Positions 7,716 through 14,560 of a stretch of 14,619 nt of DNA are shown piece after piece. The DNA is from Alphaproteobacteria bacterium (GTDB taxonomy: Bacteria > Pseudomonadota > Alphaproteobacteria > Puniceispirillales > Puniceispirillaceae), in the NCBI GenBank assembly GCA_022425565.1, contig JAKMFG010000223.1, positions 1 through 14,619 of the forward strand. Direction: 5' to 3'. Position numbers and translations under genes: made by a program. Under the pieces are notes generated by a model. It saw nothing but the letters and a program-made list of their open reading frames with translations. It was not told where the DNA came from and searched no databases. Positions within the stretch are counted from its first letter, which is position 1. Every line of letters begins with the position of its first letter.

Positions 7716-8606
7716 TCAATCCAGATCGTCGCGCAATTTGTGAATGTGGGCAGCGCCGATTCCGCAGCAGCCGCCAATCAGGCTGATACCCTGTGACTTC
7801 CAGCCAGCCGCAAGCGCACAGTATTCGTCCGGCGAGATGACATTTTCGAACACCCATTTTTTGTCGATTTCGGTCGAGGAATGCGCATAGACCCCGATCG
7901 GGCCATTCCAGCCACCTCGCACAGCCTCAATGGAATCCGTCACAAACTCGACCTCGGTATGCATGATGTTGATCAGTTCGACACCACCCTGCTTTGCAAG
8001 TTCCAGCGCCGGCGCCAGTGGATCACCCTTTCGCAACCGGATGTGCCCCTCCGGCGCGCGTCCGGTGGTGATGCCGGCCCAGATCGGCAGACCGAGGCCC
8101 TGTGCCGCCTCCAGCGTCGTCTCGAAATTTGCCAGATCGATCATCATTTCAAGAAGGATAATGTCGGCTCCCGCCTCGGCCATGATCGAAAGCTGACGAC
8201 GCGTCGCCTCACGCATGCTGTCGGCTGTCGGCATGTCGCCGCGCCAGCTCCAGTAGGATACGCCGGCCGCGACCAGAGCATCCTTCTTGCCGGCTTCGGC
8301 TCTTGCCTCGACCGCAAGTTCAACAGCGCGCTGGTTATAGGCTTCGAACCGTGCTTCCTCTCCTGCAGCTTCCAGCGCGTGGAGATGCGTAGCAAAGCTG
8401 TTGCTAATGATCATCTCGGCACCTGCATGCAGGTAATCGAGATGAACCTGCCGCACGATATCAGGATGGCTCAGCGCACCACCGCCATTCCAGGCATTGT
8501 CAAGCTGCGGAATACCGCGCCTTTCGGCCTCGGTTCCGGTGGCACCGTCGATCAGGATGCATTCACCAGCCCCGATCCGCTGCATGATTTTTCTATATCT
8601 TGACAT
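7716..8606 (-). CDS. Homocysteine S-methyltransferase family protein (BHMT/MmuM-like) with an altered zinc site
   Basis: This is a 296-residue TIM-barrel protein. LIDGATGTEAERRG (18-31) is the family's homocysteine-binding N-terminus. HAGAEMIISNSFATH (60-74) and ADIILLEMMIDL (147-158) are barrel strands. IGGCCGIGAAHI (277-288) supplies two of the three zinc cysteines (C280, C281). The third ligand, normally a Cys in a G-x-N-C motif, is replaced by NIMH (213-216), where H216 or M215 stands in its place. Typical members methylate homocysteine from S-methylmethionine, betaine or other donors; here the donor, and even methionine synthesis, is uncertain. The start ATG has GGAG 7 bases upstream. 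An AT-rich 44-base gap separates it from the SDR gene and could hold a promoter. Confidence 0.88.
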   Translation of the reverse strand: MSRYRKIMQRIGAGECILIDGATGTEAERRGIPQLDNAWNGGGALSHPDIVRQVHLDYLHAGAEMIISNSFATHLHALEAAGEEARFEAYNQRAVELAVEARAEAGKKDALVAAGVSYWSWRGDMPTADSMREATRRQLSIMAEAGADIILLEMMIDLANFETTLEAAQGLGLPIWAGITTGRAPEGHIRLRKGDPLAPALELAKQGGVELINIMHTEVEFVTDSIEAVRGGWNGPIGVYAHSSTEIDKKWVFENVISPDEYCALAAGWKSQGISLIGGCCGIGAAHIHKLRDDLD

Positions 8607-8650
8607 TAGAAACTCCGTTCAAAATATTGAAAACATTACTTATATTTCTC

Positions 8651-9490
8651 TTATCCTATCCGGCAATGTGCGCCGCCATCAACCATCAGTGTGACACCGG
8701 TAATGAAGCGGGCCTCGTCACTGACGAGGAACAGCGCGGCGTTCGCAACATCCCAGGCGGTTCCCATCTTGCCGCCGAGTGGCACTTTCGCATCTCGCAT
8801 CGCCACAACCTCGTCGCGCGTCATGTTCCAGGCATCCATCCGCGCATCCACTGCCATAGGCGTATTCATCAGACCCGGCTGGATGCAATTGACCCGGATG
8901 CCGTGCGGCGCGTTCTGCAACGCCACCTGTTCGGTCATCGCCTTGGCGGCAGCTTTGCTGGCCTTGTAGGTGACCCATGGGTATTCCTCATGCGCTGCTG
9001 TCGAAGAAATATTGATGATATTTCCGCTTTGCTGGTCGCGCATGACCGGAAGGGCATGTTTGATGGCGAGAACCATGGATTTCAGGTTGATGGCCATGAT
9101 CCTGTCGAATGCGTCACCCTCGATCCTGCTGATTTCCGCATCGCCGCCGGCAACCGAAATACCGACATTGTTATGCAGGATATCGAGCCTGCCCCAGCGC
9201 TTGCATGCCTCTGCAACCATCGCGGCGATATCGGCCTCGTCAGTGACATCGGCACGCAATGGAACGGCCTCGCCACCCTCGGCGGTGATCTCAGCTACCG
9301 TGGCGGCGGCAGCATCAAGGTCACGGTCAGCGACCAGTACCCGCGCCCCGGCCTTGGCATAGGTGACGGCGGTCGCACGGCCGTTACCAATAGTCTGCCC
9401 CGGCGTCTGGCCACCACCGACGACGATCGCCGCCTGCCCGTCAAGGCGTAGAATGCCCTTCGAAACTTCACTGCCATTCTGTGTCATCAC
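8651..9490 (-). CDS. Short-chain dehydrogenase/reductase (SDR family oxidoreductase)
   Basis: This is a 279-residue classical-type SDR. The cofactor motif VVGGGQTPGQTIGNGRA (23-39) has extra residues compared with TG-x3-G-x-G. VADRD (53-57), with Asp at the end of the second strand, suggests NAD(H). ADVTD (80-84) and NNVG (107-110) follow. The catalytic residues are N135, S162 or S163, Y175 and K179 (YKASK). IQPGLMNTPM (203-212) and a GVTLMVDGG tail (265-273) complete the fold. It starts with GTG at 9490; the adjacent ATG at 9487 is equally possible, with AGGTGG upstream. The substrate cannot be inferred. It lies 74 bases after the MFS transporter and 44 before the methyltransferase, all on the same strand. 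Confidence 0.92.
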   Translation of the reverse strand: MMTQNGSEVSKGILRLDGQAAIVVGGGQTPGQTIGNGRATAVTYAKAGARVLVADRDLDAAAATVAEITAEGGEAVPLRADVTDEADIAAMVAEACKRWGRLDILHNNVGISVAGGDAEISRIEGDAFDRIMAINLKSMVLAIKHALPVMRDQQSGNIINISSTAAHEEYPWVTYKASKAAAKAMTEQVALQNAPHGIRVNCIQPGLMNTPMAVDARMDAWNMTRDEVVAMRDAKVPLGGKMGTAWDVANAALFLVSDEARFITGVTLMVDGGAHCRIG

Positions 9491-9564
9491 GCGTCACCAC
9501 CACCTGCACCGGCCAGTCAATACAGACAGGATTGCGTTGGTTGCGGCGAGTGTCCAGCCTCTTA

Positions 9565-10857
9565 TCAAAGAGTGAGGGCCTGTGGCGTCCGCTTGCGGGG
9601 CGTCTCCCGAAGCGACACAGCTGTTACAAGACCGGCAACAGCCGCCGCCAGCACCAGCGTGAAAGCCATCCGGTAATCGCCCTCCGCATAATGCCGTGCC
9701 CCATCGACGAGCCTGCCGTCCCACTGGAGATCCAGCGCTAGCCCGACAAAAGGCTGCAGGATGGCACCTGAAGCCACAGTCATGGAGTTCACGACACCCG
9801 TTGACGCGCCGGCCAGCGGTGCCGGCATCACATCCTTGACCAACCCGAAGCAGGCTGTCATCCCGCCACCTGACAGGCCGATCACGACAAAGCACGCAAC
9901 CACCACACCCAGCGGCAGGTCGCGAATGCCCGTCACGACAGCCAGCATGATGCAAATGACGATGAGACAGATGACGAGGATCGGTTTGCGCCTGCCGATA
10001 TGGTCGGACAGCCAACCGCTGGACGGCGCGCCAACAGCCCATCCCAGCAACAGCAGAGACATGAAAAATGCAGCCTCGGGACGCGACAGATCGAACCTCA
10101 CCATCAGATATGGCGTGCCCCAGAGCCCGCCGATCACAAGCATCGGCCCCGACATGGTCGCGGCTACAAGCGAGGTCTTCCAGACATCCGCATTTCGCAT
10201 TACAGATTTGAGTGCCGAGCCAAGCTCACGCCATTTCTGCCGGCTGGCAAACGGCTCCGCCCGCGGTGGCAACTGGTTCGCCGGCTGGTTGCGAACGAAC
10301 AGGAACACCAGAAACGAAAGAATGAAACCCGCGAAGCCAAGCGCCAGGATATTGGCACGCCAGCCATAGAGATCGACCAGAAAGGCCAATGGCGCCTGCG
10401 CCACCATCCCGCTGGTCATTCCCGCAAACATGGCAAGGCCGGCCAGAAAGGCGAACCGGTGCGGCGGAAACCATTTCGAGGCCAGGGCAAGCGATCCGAG
10501 GAACCCGACACTGGCGCCGAACCCGATCAGGAAACGCCCGAGATAGGCAACCTCGATACTGGTCGCCTGCGCAAATACTATCGAGCCGATCCCGGCAAGG
10601 AGAAGAAACCCGGACAGGAGAATACGCGTGCCGAAGGTCTCAAGCATGGCGCCAAGCGGCACCTGCAACAGCACATAGGGATAGAAATAGAGCGCCGACA
10701 GCGTTCCGAGGACGGCGCCGCTGACGGCAAAGTCGGCCATCAGGTCGGACACCATGACAGAGGGTGTCACTCGGTGAAAAAAGGCGTAGCCGAACGAGAT
10801 GGCGGCAAGGCTCCAGACAAGCCAGGCATAGCCTTTGCCAATTTGCTGCTGTGACAA
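9565..10857 (-). CDS. Major facilitator superfamily (MFS) transporter
   Basis: This is a 430-residue polytopic protein with about 12 membrane helices. Signature loops are GAMLETFGTR (69-78, between TM2 and TM3) and GWLSDHIGRR (281-290, the matching loop in the second half). FFHRVTPSVMVSDLMADF in TM1 resembles the branch including NarK/OPA-like and Legionella Pht-type carriers, but the substrate cannot be read. The cytoplasmic linker is at about 190-220. The start is a problem: no ATG is available. I chose TTG at 10857, 5 bases after the dksA-like stop, with a weak GGGA ahead; TTG at 10875, inside the upstream gene, would add six residues. Translation coupling to the upstream gene is likely. 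Confidence 0.9.
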   Translation of the reverse strand: MSQQQIGKGYAWLVWSLAAISFGYAFFHRVTPSVMVSDLMADFAVSGAVLGTLSALYFYPYVLLQVPLGAMLETFGTRILLSGFLLLAGIGSIVFAQATSIEVAYLGRFLIGFGASVGFLGSLALASKWFPPHRFAFLAGLAMFAGMTSGMVAQAPLAFLVDLYGWRANILALGFAGFILSFLVFLFVRNQPANQLPPRAEPFASRQKWRELGSALKSVMRNADVWKTSLVAATMSGPMLVIGGLWGTPYLMVRFDLSRPEAAFFMSLLLLGWAVGAPSSGWLSDHIGRRKPILVICLIVICIMLAVVTGIRDLPLGVVVACFVVIGLSGGGMTACFGLVKDVMPAPLAGASTGVVNSMTVASGAILQPFVGLALDLQWDGRLVDGARHYAEGDYRMAFTLVLAAAVAGLVTAVSLRETPRKRTPQALTL

Positions 10858-10862
10858 GGTGA

Positions 10863-11177
10863 TTATCCCACGCAATCAACGCAAAGGGTGACGGCGGGGT
10901 CGACATCAAGACGCGCCGGAGGAATGTCCTCGCCGCACCTCAGGCAATACCCGAATTCGTCCTCGTCTATCCGTTTAAGGGCTGCGGCGAGGACGCCAAG
11001 CCTTTGTGCGCGTCTTTCCTCTTTCGCCAGATCCATGGATTGCTGCTGCATCGCATCCATCCTGGACAACCGCCCAACCGATTGCTGGTCGAGCGTTACC
11101 GGCGCACGCGACTGCTTTGAGCTGTCACTCAGCGCGCGCAATTCGGCTATTTCCGCTTCCAGCTTTGATCGATACAT
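10863..11177 (-). CDS. TraR/DksA-type C4 zinc-finger protein
   Basis: This is a 104-residue protein. The N-terminal coiled-coil region includes VTLDQQSVGRLSRMDAMQQQ (27-46), typical of short DksA-like proteins in alphaproteobacteria, followed by a charged helix. The zinc finger is C78-x2-C81 (YCLRCGEDI) and C99-x2-C102 (LCVDC), with RLDVDP between. DksA relatives bind the RNA polymerase secondary channel and tune transcription, often with ppGpp. This short form lacks the long coiled-coil tip region of full DksA (about 150 residues), so its exact effect is uncertain. The ATG at 11177 has GGAAG upstream. An in-frame extension to 11267 has no family features and was not used. It is first in the leftward cluster and divergent from the Fur-regulated gene. 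Confidence 0.88.
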   Translation of the reverse strand: MYRSKLEAEIAELRALSDSSKQSRAPVTLDQQSVGRLSRMDAMQQQSMDLAKEERRAQRLGVLAAALKRIDEDEFGYCLRCGEDIPPARLDVDPAVTLCVDCVG

Positions 11178-11537
11178 GGCGTCTTCCAGTCTTTCGTCCC
11201 GACAATCGCAGAGATCTTGGCACAAAGTACAACATCCTCTGGGCGAATTCCAAAGACCAACGAGCAAGCCAGAGCAGCCTGCGGCGATCCTGATCGGCAG
11301 CTCACCCTATAGAGGCTCTGAAAACCAAACTCGCCAGATCCACCAGATTCCTCTGACATCTCCATTCCCAAAAGAATATTTAGCAGTTTGAATTCAACTA
11401 CATAGCAAGCTGCGACAAAATAACGGACCAAATTAGTACGGATTCACTTGCAATTGATAATGATTATCAATTACACAAAATCATGTTCGCAGACATAGAC
11501 AGCGCGGACAGCAGATAACCAACTAGGGGGAGTTAAA
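11178..11537. other. Divergent intergenic region between the DksA-like gene and the DUF4856 gene
   Basis: This is 360 bases without a supported gene. It carries the Fur box at 11452-11472 and, around it, an A+T-rich promoter-like stretch from about 11380 to 11490, in contrast to the GC-rich genes on both sides. A possible core promoter is TTGATA (11454-11459) with a weak AAAATC 17 bases on; the Fur site would overlap it. The ribosome site for the rightward gene is GGGGGAG, 6 bases before the GTG. The promoter for the leftward gene must lie between 11180 and about 11400 but was not identified. Confidence 0.6.
11452..11472. promoter_or_regulatory. Fur box (iron-responsive operator)
   Basis: The core TGATAATgATTATCA (11455-11469) is an exact match to the 7-1-7 Fur consensus. 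It is embedded in a perfect 21-bp palindrome with a single central G at 11462. It lies 66 bases before the DUF4856-protein start codon and overlaps the likely promoter, as expected for repression by iron-loaded Fur. It is about 275 bases from the DksA-like gene, so control of that gene is less likely. Confidence 0.9.
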
Positions 11538-12950
11538 GTGAAACAGAACAAGCTGCTTATGAGCACTGTCGCGGGCATCGCACTCGCAGCGATTACATCT
11601 CCTGCGATTGCAGGCGATGTATACGGCCCGTATCCAATTACGCTGAAGGGCTACAATGGAGACAAGACAGACTCCGTATCCTACTCAGGCCAGATTGGAC
11701 GCCAGCTTCTTCACAACAGCCTGAAGAAGGCCATCGGGAGCGGTGCCTCGCTGGACGTTACCATGTCCTATTTCAACGGTGCCGACGGCGAACTTGCCCT
11801 ACTCGACCCAAAGTCAGGCGACAGCTTCAAAGTCGACGTTACCGACATCAACACAGTGTCAAAGACAAACCTGTCCGGCAAAGCCTATAAGGGCAGCCTG
11901 CCCGGCTGGCCTGGCAACATGACCGGCAAGGAAGTCCTTGAATCGATGATCAACATGGCGGCCGCGACCGAAAAGGGTTACGACGCCACGCATGGTTATG
12001 ACTATGGGCAGTTGGTCTCGAAATTCACCATGGGCGGTGTCTTCTATCATCAGGCTTGCGACAATTATCTCGACGAGAAGATGAACGCCGATAACAAGCC
12101 GAACGACAAGCCCTACAAGGATGGCGCCTACTACACTGGCAAGGAGCACAGCTGGGACGAGGCATTCGGCTATTGGGGAGCTGCCGCGCATGGCGCAACC
12201 CTGTCTCCAAAACAGAACTACGATATCACCAAGAAGAAAAACATGCGTGATGCTGATGCCAATGGTGACGGTGTGGTTAACCTGAAGTCGGAGATGAACT
12301 ATGCGCATGCCTATTACGCGGCCGGCTTCGACAAGGGCGGAAACACCAGCTATTACAACACCATCACCACGGCGTTCATCAACGGCCGGCAGGTTATCGC
12401 CGACGCCAACGGCGAGAAACTGACCAACCCACAGCGTCGTGAAGTGAAGCGCCATGCTCGCACCATCTGTTCCAATTGGGAGAAGGTAATCGCGGAAGCG
12501 GTGTTCAAGTATGCTGGCTCTGTCTACAGCAACATCGAAGCCGTCAAGGCAACGATGGGTGGCAATATGTGGCGTGTCAACGGCTCCGCGGAACAAGCCG
12601 AACATCAGGCCGCTCTTCGCAAATACGCCAAATACTGGGGCGAACTGGCGGGCTTCTCGCTGTCACTTCATACCAGCGGCGTCGATCTTGGTGAAATTGG
12701 CGTGAAGATGGACCGTCTCGTCGGTATGGGCCCTGTCATGCCCGACGGCACGCAAGTCAACGGCATGTCGAACGGTGCCTACACGCTTGCCAACGGCGAG
12801 TCGATGGACGGTTTCGCCGTTCACATGCTCAAACTCCAGAACCTTATGGTCGAGGAATTCGGTGTTGAAGCTCGCAACAACGACAAGATCTCAGGCATTT
12901 CAAACCTGGCTGAGGTTCTGGGTTCGGGCAACAGCGCTGAAAACGACTGA
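11538..12950 (+). CDS. Secreted DUF4856 domain-containing protein, Fur-regulated
   Basis: This is a 470-residue protein starting with GTG. Residues 1-25 are a signal peptide (VAGIALAAITSPAIA, cut after AIA), so it is periplasmic or exported; there is no lipobox Cys. DUF4856 hallmarks are YSGQIGRQLLHNSLKKAI (49-66) and HSWDEAFGYWG (204-214). A calcium-loop-like stretch DANGDGVVNLKSE (240-252) resembles an EF-hand or dockerin loop. Only two cysteines follow the signal peptide (C174, C311). The molecular function of DUF4856 is unknown to me; in other bacteria such genes sit near imelysin or iron-uptake genes. The perfect Fur box upstream says it is made under iron limitation. It is followed by a strong hairpin, then the hydroxylase gene. 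The function in iron handling is inference. Confidence 0.85.
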   Translation: MKQNKLLMSTVAGIALAAITSPAIAGDVYGPYPITLKGYNGDKTDSVSYSGQIGRQLLHNSLKKAIGSGASLDVTMSYFNGADGELALLDPKSGDSFKVDVTDINTVSKTNLSGKAYKGSLPGWPGNMTGKEVLESMINMAAATEKGYDATHGYDYGQLVSKFTMGGVFYHQACDNYLDEKMNADNKPNDKPYKDGAYYTGKEHSWDEAFGYWGAAAHGATLSPKQNYDITKKKNMRDADANGDGVVNLKSEMNYAHAYYAAGFDKGGNTSYYNTITTAFINGRQVIADANGEKLTNPQRREVKRHARTICSNWEKVIAEAVFKYAGSVYSNIEAVKATMGGNMWRVNGSAEQAEHQAALRKYAKYWGELAGFSLSLHTSGVDLGEIGVKMDRLVGMGPVMPDGTQVNGMSNGAYTLANGESMDGFAVHMLKLQNLMVEEFGVEARNNDKISGISNLAEVLGSGNSAEND

Positions 12951-12972
12951 CGTTTGCATGAACGTTAGGGTT

Positions 12973-12998
12973 GCCACGGGGGCCCCACCCCCCGTGGC
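12973..12998 (+). terminator. Strong GC-rich hairpin between the DUF4856 gene and the hydroxylase gene
   Basis: GCCACGGGGG (12973-12982) and CCCCCGTGGC (12989-12998) pair perfectly over 10 bp with a 6-base loop. It starts 23 bases after the DUF4856 stop. The following sequence (ATCTTTCTC) is only modestly T-rich, so termination may be partial and the downstream genes may be read at a lower level from the Fur-controlled promoter. Confidence 0.65.
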
Positions 12999-13023
12999 CA
13001 ATCTTTCTCAGGAGTGAACGAAG

Positions 13024-14031
13024 ATGATTGAATGGCTCGACATTATCTGGTCAGACCTCGCCTCGCAGTTTTTCAATCCCAAAAAACGGCTGTTCCTTGG
13101 CTATCTGCTGTCAGCATCGGTGATCGCGACTGTCTGGCTCTGTCTTATCAAGCGTCATTCGATCGGCTCGGCAATCAGGACATTCTTTGATCGCAAGGTC
13201 TGGTTCAGCCGCTCAAGCCGCCATGACTTGGCCTCGTTTTTGATCAACCGCGTGATCTTTTTCTGGCTGCGCCCTGTATTGCTGACACAACTCGCCATCG
13301 CCACGCTGATCTTTGAATTGCTGCACCAGCAAACCGTGATCCCACTCGGGCTGTTTGAAGGTGCCGGCTACTGGACGGCCGCTCTCAGCTTCACGCTGGT
13401 CTTCTTTCTCTTTGATGATTTCACGCGTTTTGTGGTGCATTTCGCACTGCACCGGATTCCCGCCCTGTGGGATTTCCACAAATTCCATCATAGCGCCGAG
13501 ACACTGACGCCACTCACCGTGACACGCACCCACCCTGTCGAAGGGCTGGTCTTCACAGCGCGCAGCGCGCTCGTTCAGGGCGTAACAATCGCGGGCTTTG
13601 TATTCCTGTTCGGCAATCAGGTCGACCTGCTGACGATTTTCGGCGTCAACATATTCGTTGTGACCTTTCACGGGCTTGGCTCAAACCTGCGCCATTCGCA
13701 TATCGCAATTCGTTATCCGCAAGCGGTTGAACGGCTGCTCATGTCACCGGCGCAACATCAGCTACACCATTCGCAGTCCGAACGGCATTATGACCGGAAT
13801 TTCGGTGTAACACTGTCGGTATGGGACCGGATGTTCGGTTCCTTCCATCATTCCGTCTCAGAGACCCTGTCATTCGGTATTGGCAAGGAGACAGCCAGAT
13901 TTACAGGATCGATATGGTCAATGTACTGGCTTCCCGTCAGGAGCCTCGCACGGCGCCTCGCCCGCGTCTGCCTTGCCAACGCACGGCCGATAACTCGCGC
14001 AATTCCAAGCTTTCGTGCGCGGAATTACTGA
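13024..14031 (+). CDS. Sterol desaturase/fatty acid hydroxylase superfamily membrane protein
   Basis: This is a 335-residue integral membrane protein with the His boxes of the di-iron fatty-acid hydroxylase superfamily: HFALH (139-143), HKFHH (152-156), H216 and HSH (224-226), and HQLHH (245-249). Hydrophobic segments at about 23-42, 75-100, 115-135 and 184-215 would span or enter the membrane and place the His clusters on the cytoplasmic face. These enzymes use two irons and O2 to hydroxylate or desaturate lipids; bacterial members act on carotenoids, hopanoids, alkylglycerols or ornithine lipids, and the substrate here is not evident. AGGAG lies 9 bases before the ATG. It follows the Fur-regulated gene by 73 bases including a hairpin, so it may be in the same regulon or have its own promoter. 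Confidence 0.9.
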   Translation: MIEWLDIIWSDLASQFFNPKKRLFLGYLLSASVIATVWLCLIKRHSIGSAIRTFFDRKVWFSRSSRHDLASFLINRVIFFWLRPVLLTQLAIATLIFELLHQQTVIPLGLFEGAGYWTAALSFTLVFFLFDDFTRFVVHFALHRIPALWDFHKFHHSAETLTPLTVTRTHPVEGLVFTARSALVQGVTIAGFVFLFGNQVDLLTIFGVNIFVVTFHGLGSNLRHSHIAIRYPQAVERLLMSPAQHQLHHSQSERHYDRNFGVTLSVWDRMFGSFHHSVSETLSFGIGKETARFTGSIWSMYWLPVRSLARRLARVCLANARPITRAIPSFRARNY

Positions 14032-14033
14032 TC

Positions 14034-14309
14034 ATGGGGCAGCACAACTTCAGGCTTGGCCGCCCGTTTGTAGCACGACAATCCATTGAGGAAATGGTGC
14101 GCCAGACATACAACAATGCCCGGAAAAACGATGGTCTGCTTGGCCGCGATGCTTTCATGCGGGCATGCCATGCCTTTGCGAATGCCTGTCCGGAGGTGGC
14201 CGACCATCTAGTCCCAAAAAAGGTGGCAGAAATTCTGAACCCCGCCCTGAGTCCCGGCCTGGAGACCAACGATGACGGAATACGGCCTCACGCCAGGAGG
14301 CTCAACTGA
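14034..14309 (+). CDS. Hypothetical protein, 91 residues
   Basis: I do not recognise this protein. ATG at 14034 comes 2 bases after the hydroxylase stop, and the frame closes at TGA 14307-14309. The N-terminus is basic (GQHNFRLGRPFVARQS), followed by predicted helices around IEEMVRQTYNNARKNDGL and DAFMRACHAFANACPEVADH (two Cys), then a polar, probably disordered tail. There is no membrane segment and no signal peptide. The ribosome site is weak (GGAA), which suits translation coupled to the upstream gene. The stop overlaps the next start as TGATG, supporting a real gene pair. The frame is open further upstream, but that part overlaps the hydroxylase. Confidence 0.55.
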   Translation: MGQHNFRLGRPFVARQSIEEMVRQTYNNARKNDGLLGRDAFMRACHAFANACPEVADHLVPKKVAEILNPALSPGLETNDDGIRPHARRLN

Positions 14310-14473
14310 TGCCGACAGTTTTTGGACAATTCTTCTTGCCAGCTTTACTCGGGTTCACCGTATTCTTCTGCATCATTCTATGTCTTCGCTTCGTCACAAA
14401 GCTGATGCAGCGCCTGACCAACCGGCTGGCGAAGGGGCCCCAAACCGCAGGCACACAGCGCGTAGAGCAGTAG
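14309..14473 (+). CDS. Small single-pass membrane protein, 54 residues
   Basis: ATG 14309-14311 overlaps the preceding TGA by one base and has a perfect AGGAGG 8 bases upstream, the best ribosome site in the window. The 54-residue product has a short N-terminus, one hydrophobic segment (residues about 7-28, FFLPALLGFTVFFCIILCL) and a basic amphipathic tail (RFVTKLMQRLTNRLAKGPQ). By the positive-inside rule the C-terminus should be cytoplasmic. No family is recognised. Its position after the membrane hydroxylase suggests an accessory or partner role, which is inference. Confidence 0.7.
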   Translation: MPTVFGQFFLPALLGFTVFFCIILCLRFVTKLMQRLTNRLAKGPQTAGTQRVEQ

Positions 14474-14532
14474 ACGACTGACCCTGCTGACAACAGGCGC
14501 TGGAAAAGCCTTCAGGCCATGAATGAAGTGAA

Positions 14533-14560
14533 TGGTCGGAGCGGCGGGATTCGAACCCTC
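14533..14560 (-). tRNA. tRNA-Pro-like 3' end (T arm, acceptor strand, CCA); 5' half not found, probably a remnant or partial
   Basis: Read on the reverse strand, the sequence has T stem GAGGG, T loop TTCGAAT, T stem CCCGC (one A-G mismatch at the second pair), acceptor strand CGCTCCG, discriminator A and CCA. The five bases before it, GGGTC, match the usual class I variable loop. G72 with A73 is the end typical of bacterial tRNA-Pro. A 77-base tRNA would fit inside the window up to about 14609. However, no anticodon arm with a 7-base loop forms there and no 5' strand CGGAGCG is present; instead there is a hairpin TTCAC/GTGAA around CCTC/GAGG (about 14567-14589). It could be a decayed tRNA, an integration-site copy of a tRNA end, or a 3' exon. 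Confidence 0.35.

Noticed and set aside
7881..8603. Open frame of 240 codons on the + strand opposite the homocysteine methyltransferase-like gene
   Set aside because: No ribosome site and no recognisable domain; the reverse strand carries DGATGTE and GGCCG motifs.
10000..10854. Long open frame (284 codons) on the + strand opposite the MFS transporter
   Set aside because: The product is a low-complexity charged sequence with no family features, and the reverse strand encodes a clear 12-helix carrier. It is a mirror frame of GC-rich coding DNA.
11859..12605. Open frame of 248 codons on the - strand opposite the DUF4856 gene
   Set aside because: The + strand has a signal peptide, a ribosome site and DUF4856 motifs; the reverse frame has none and no promoter context.
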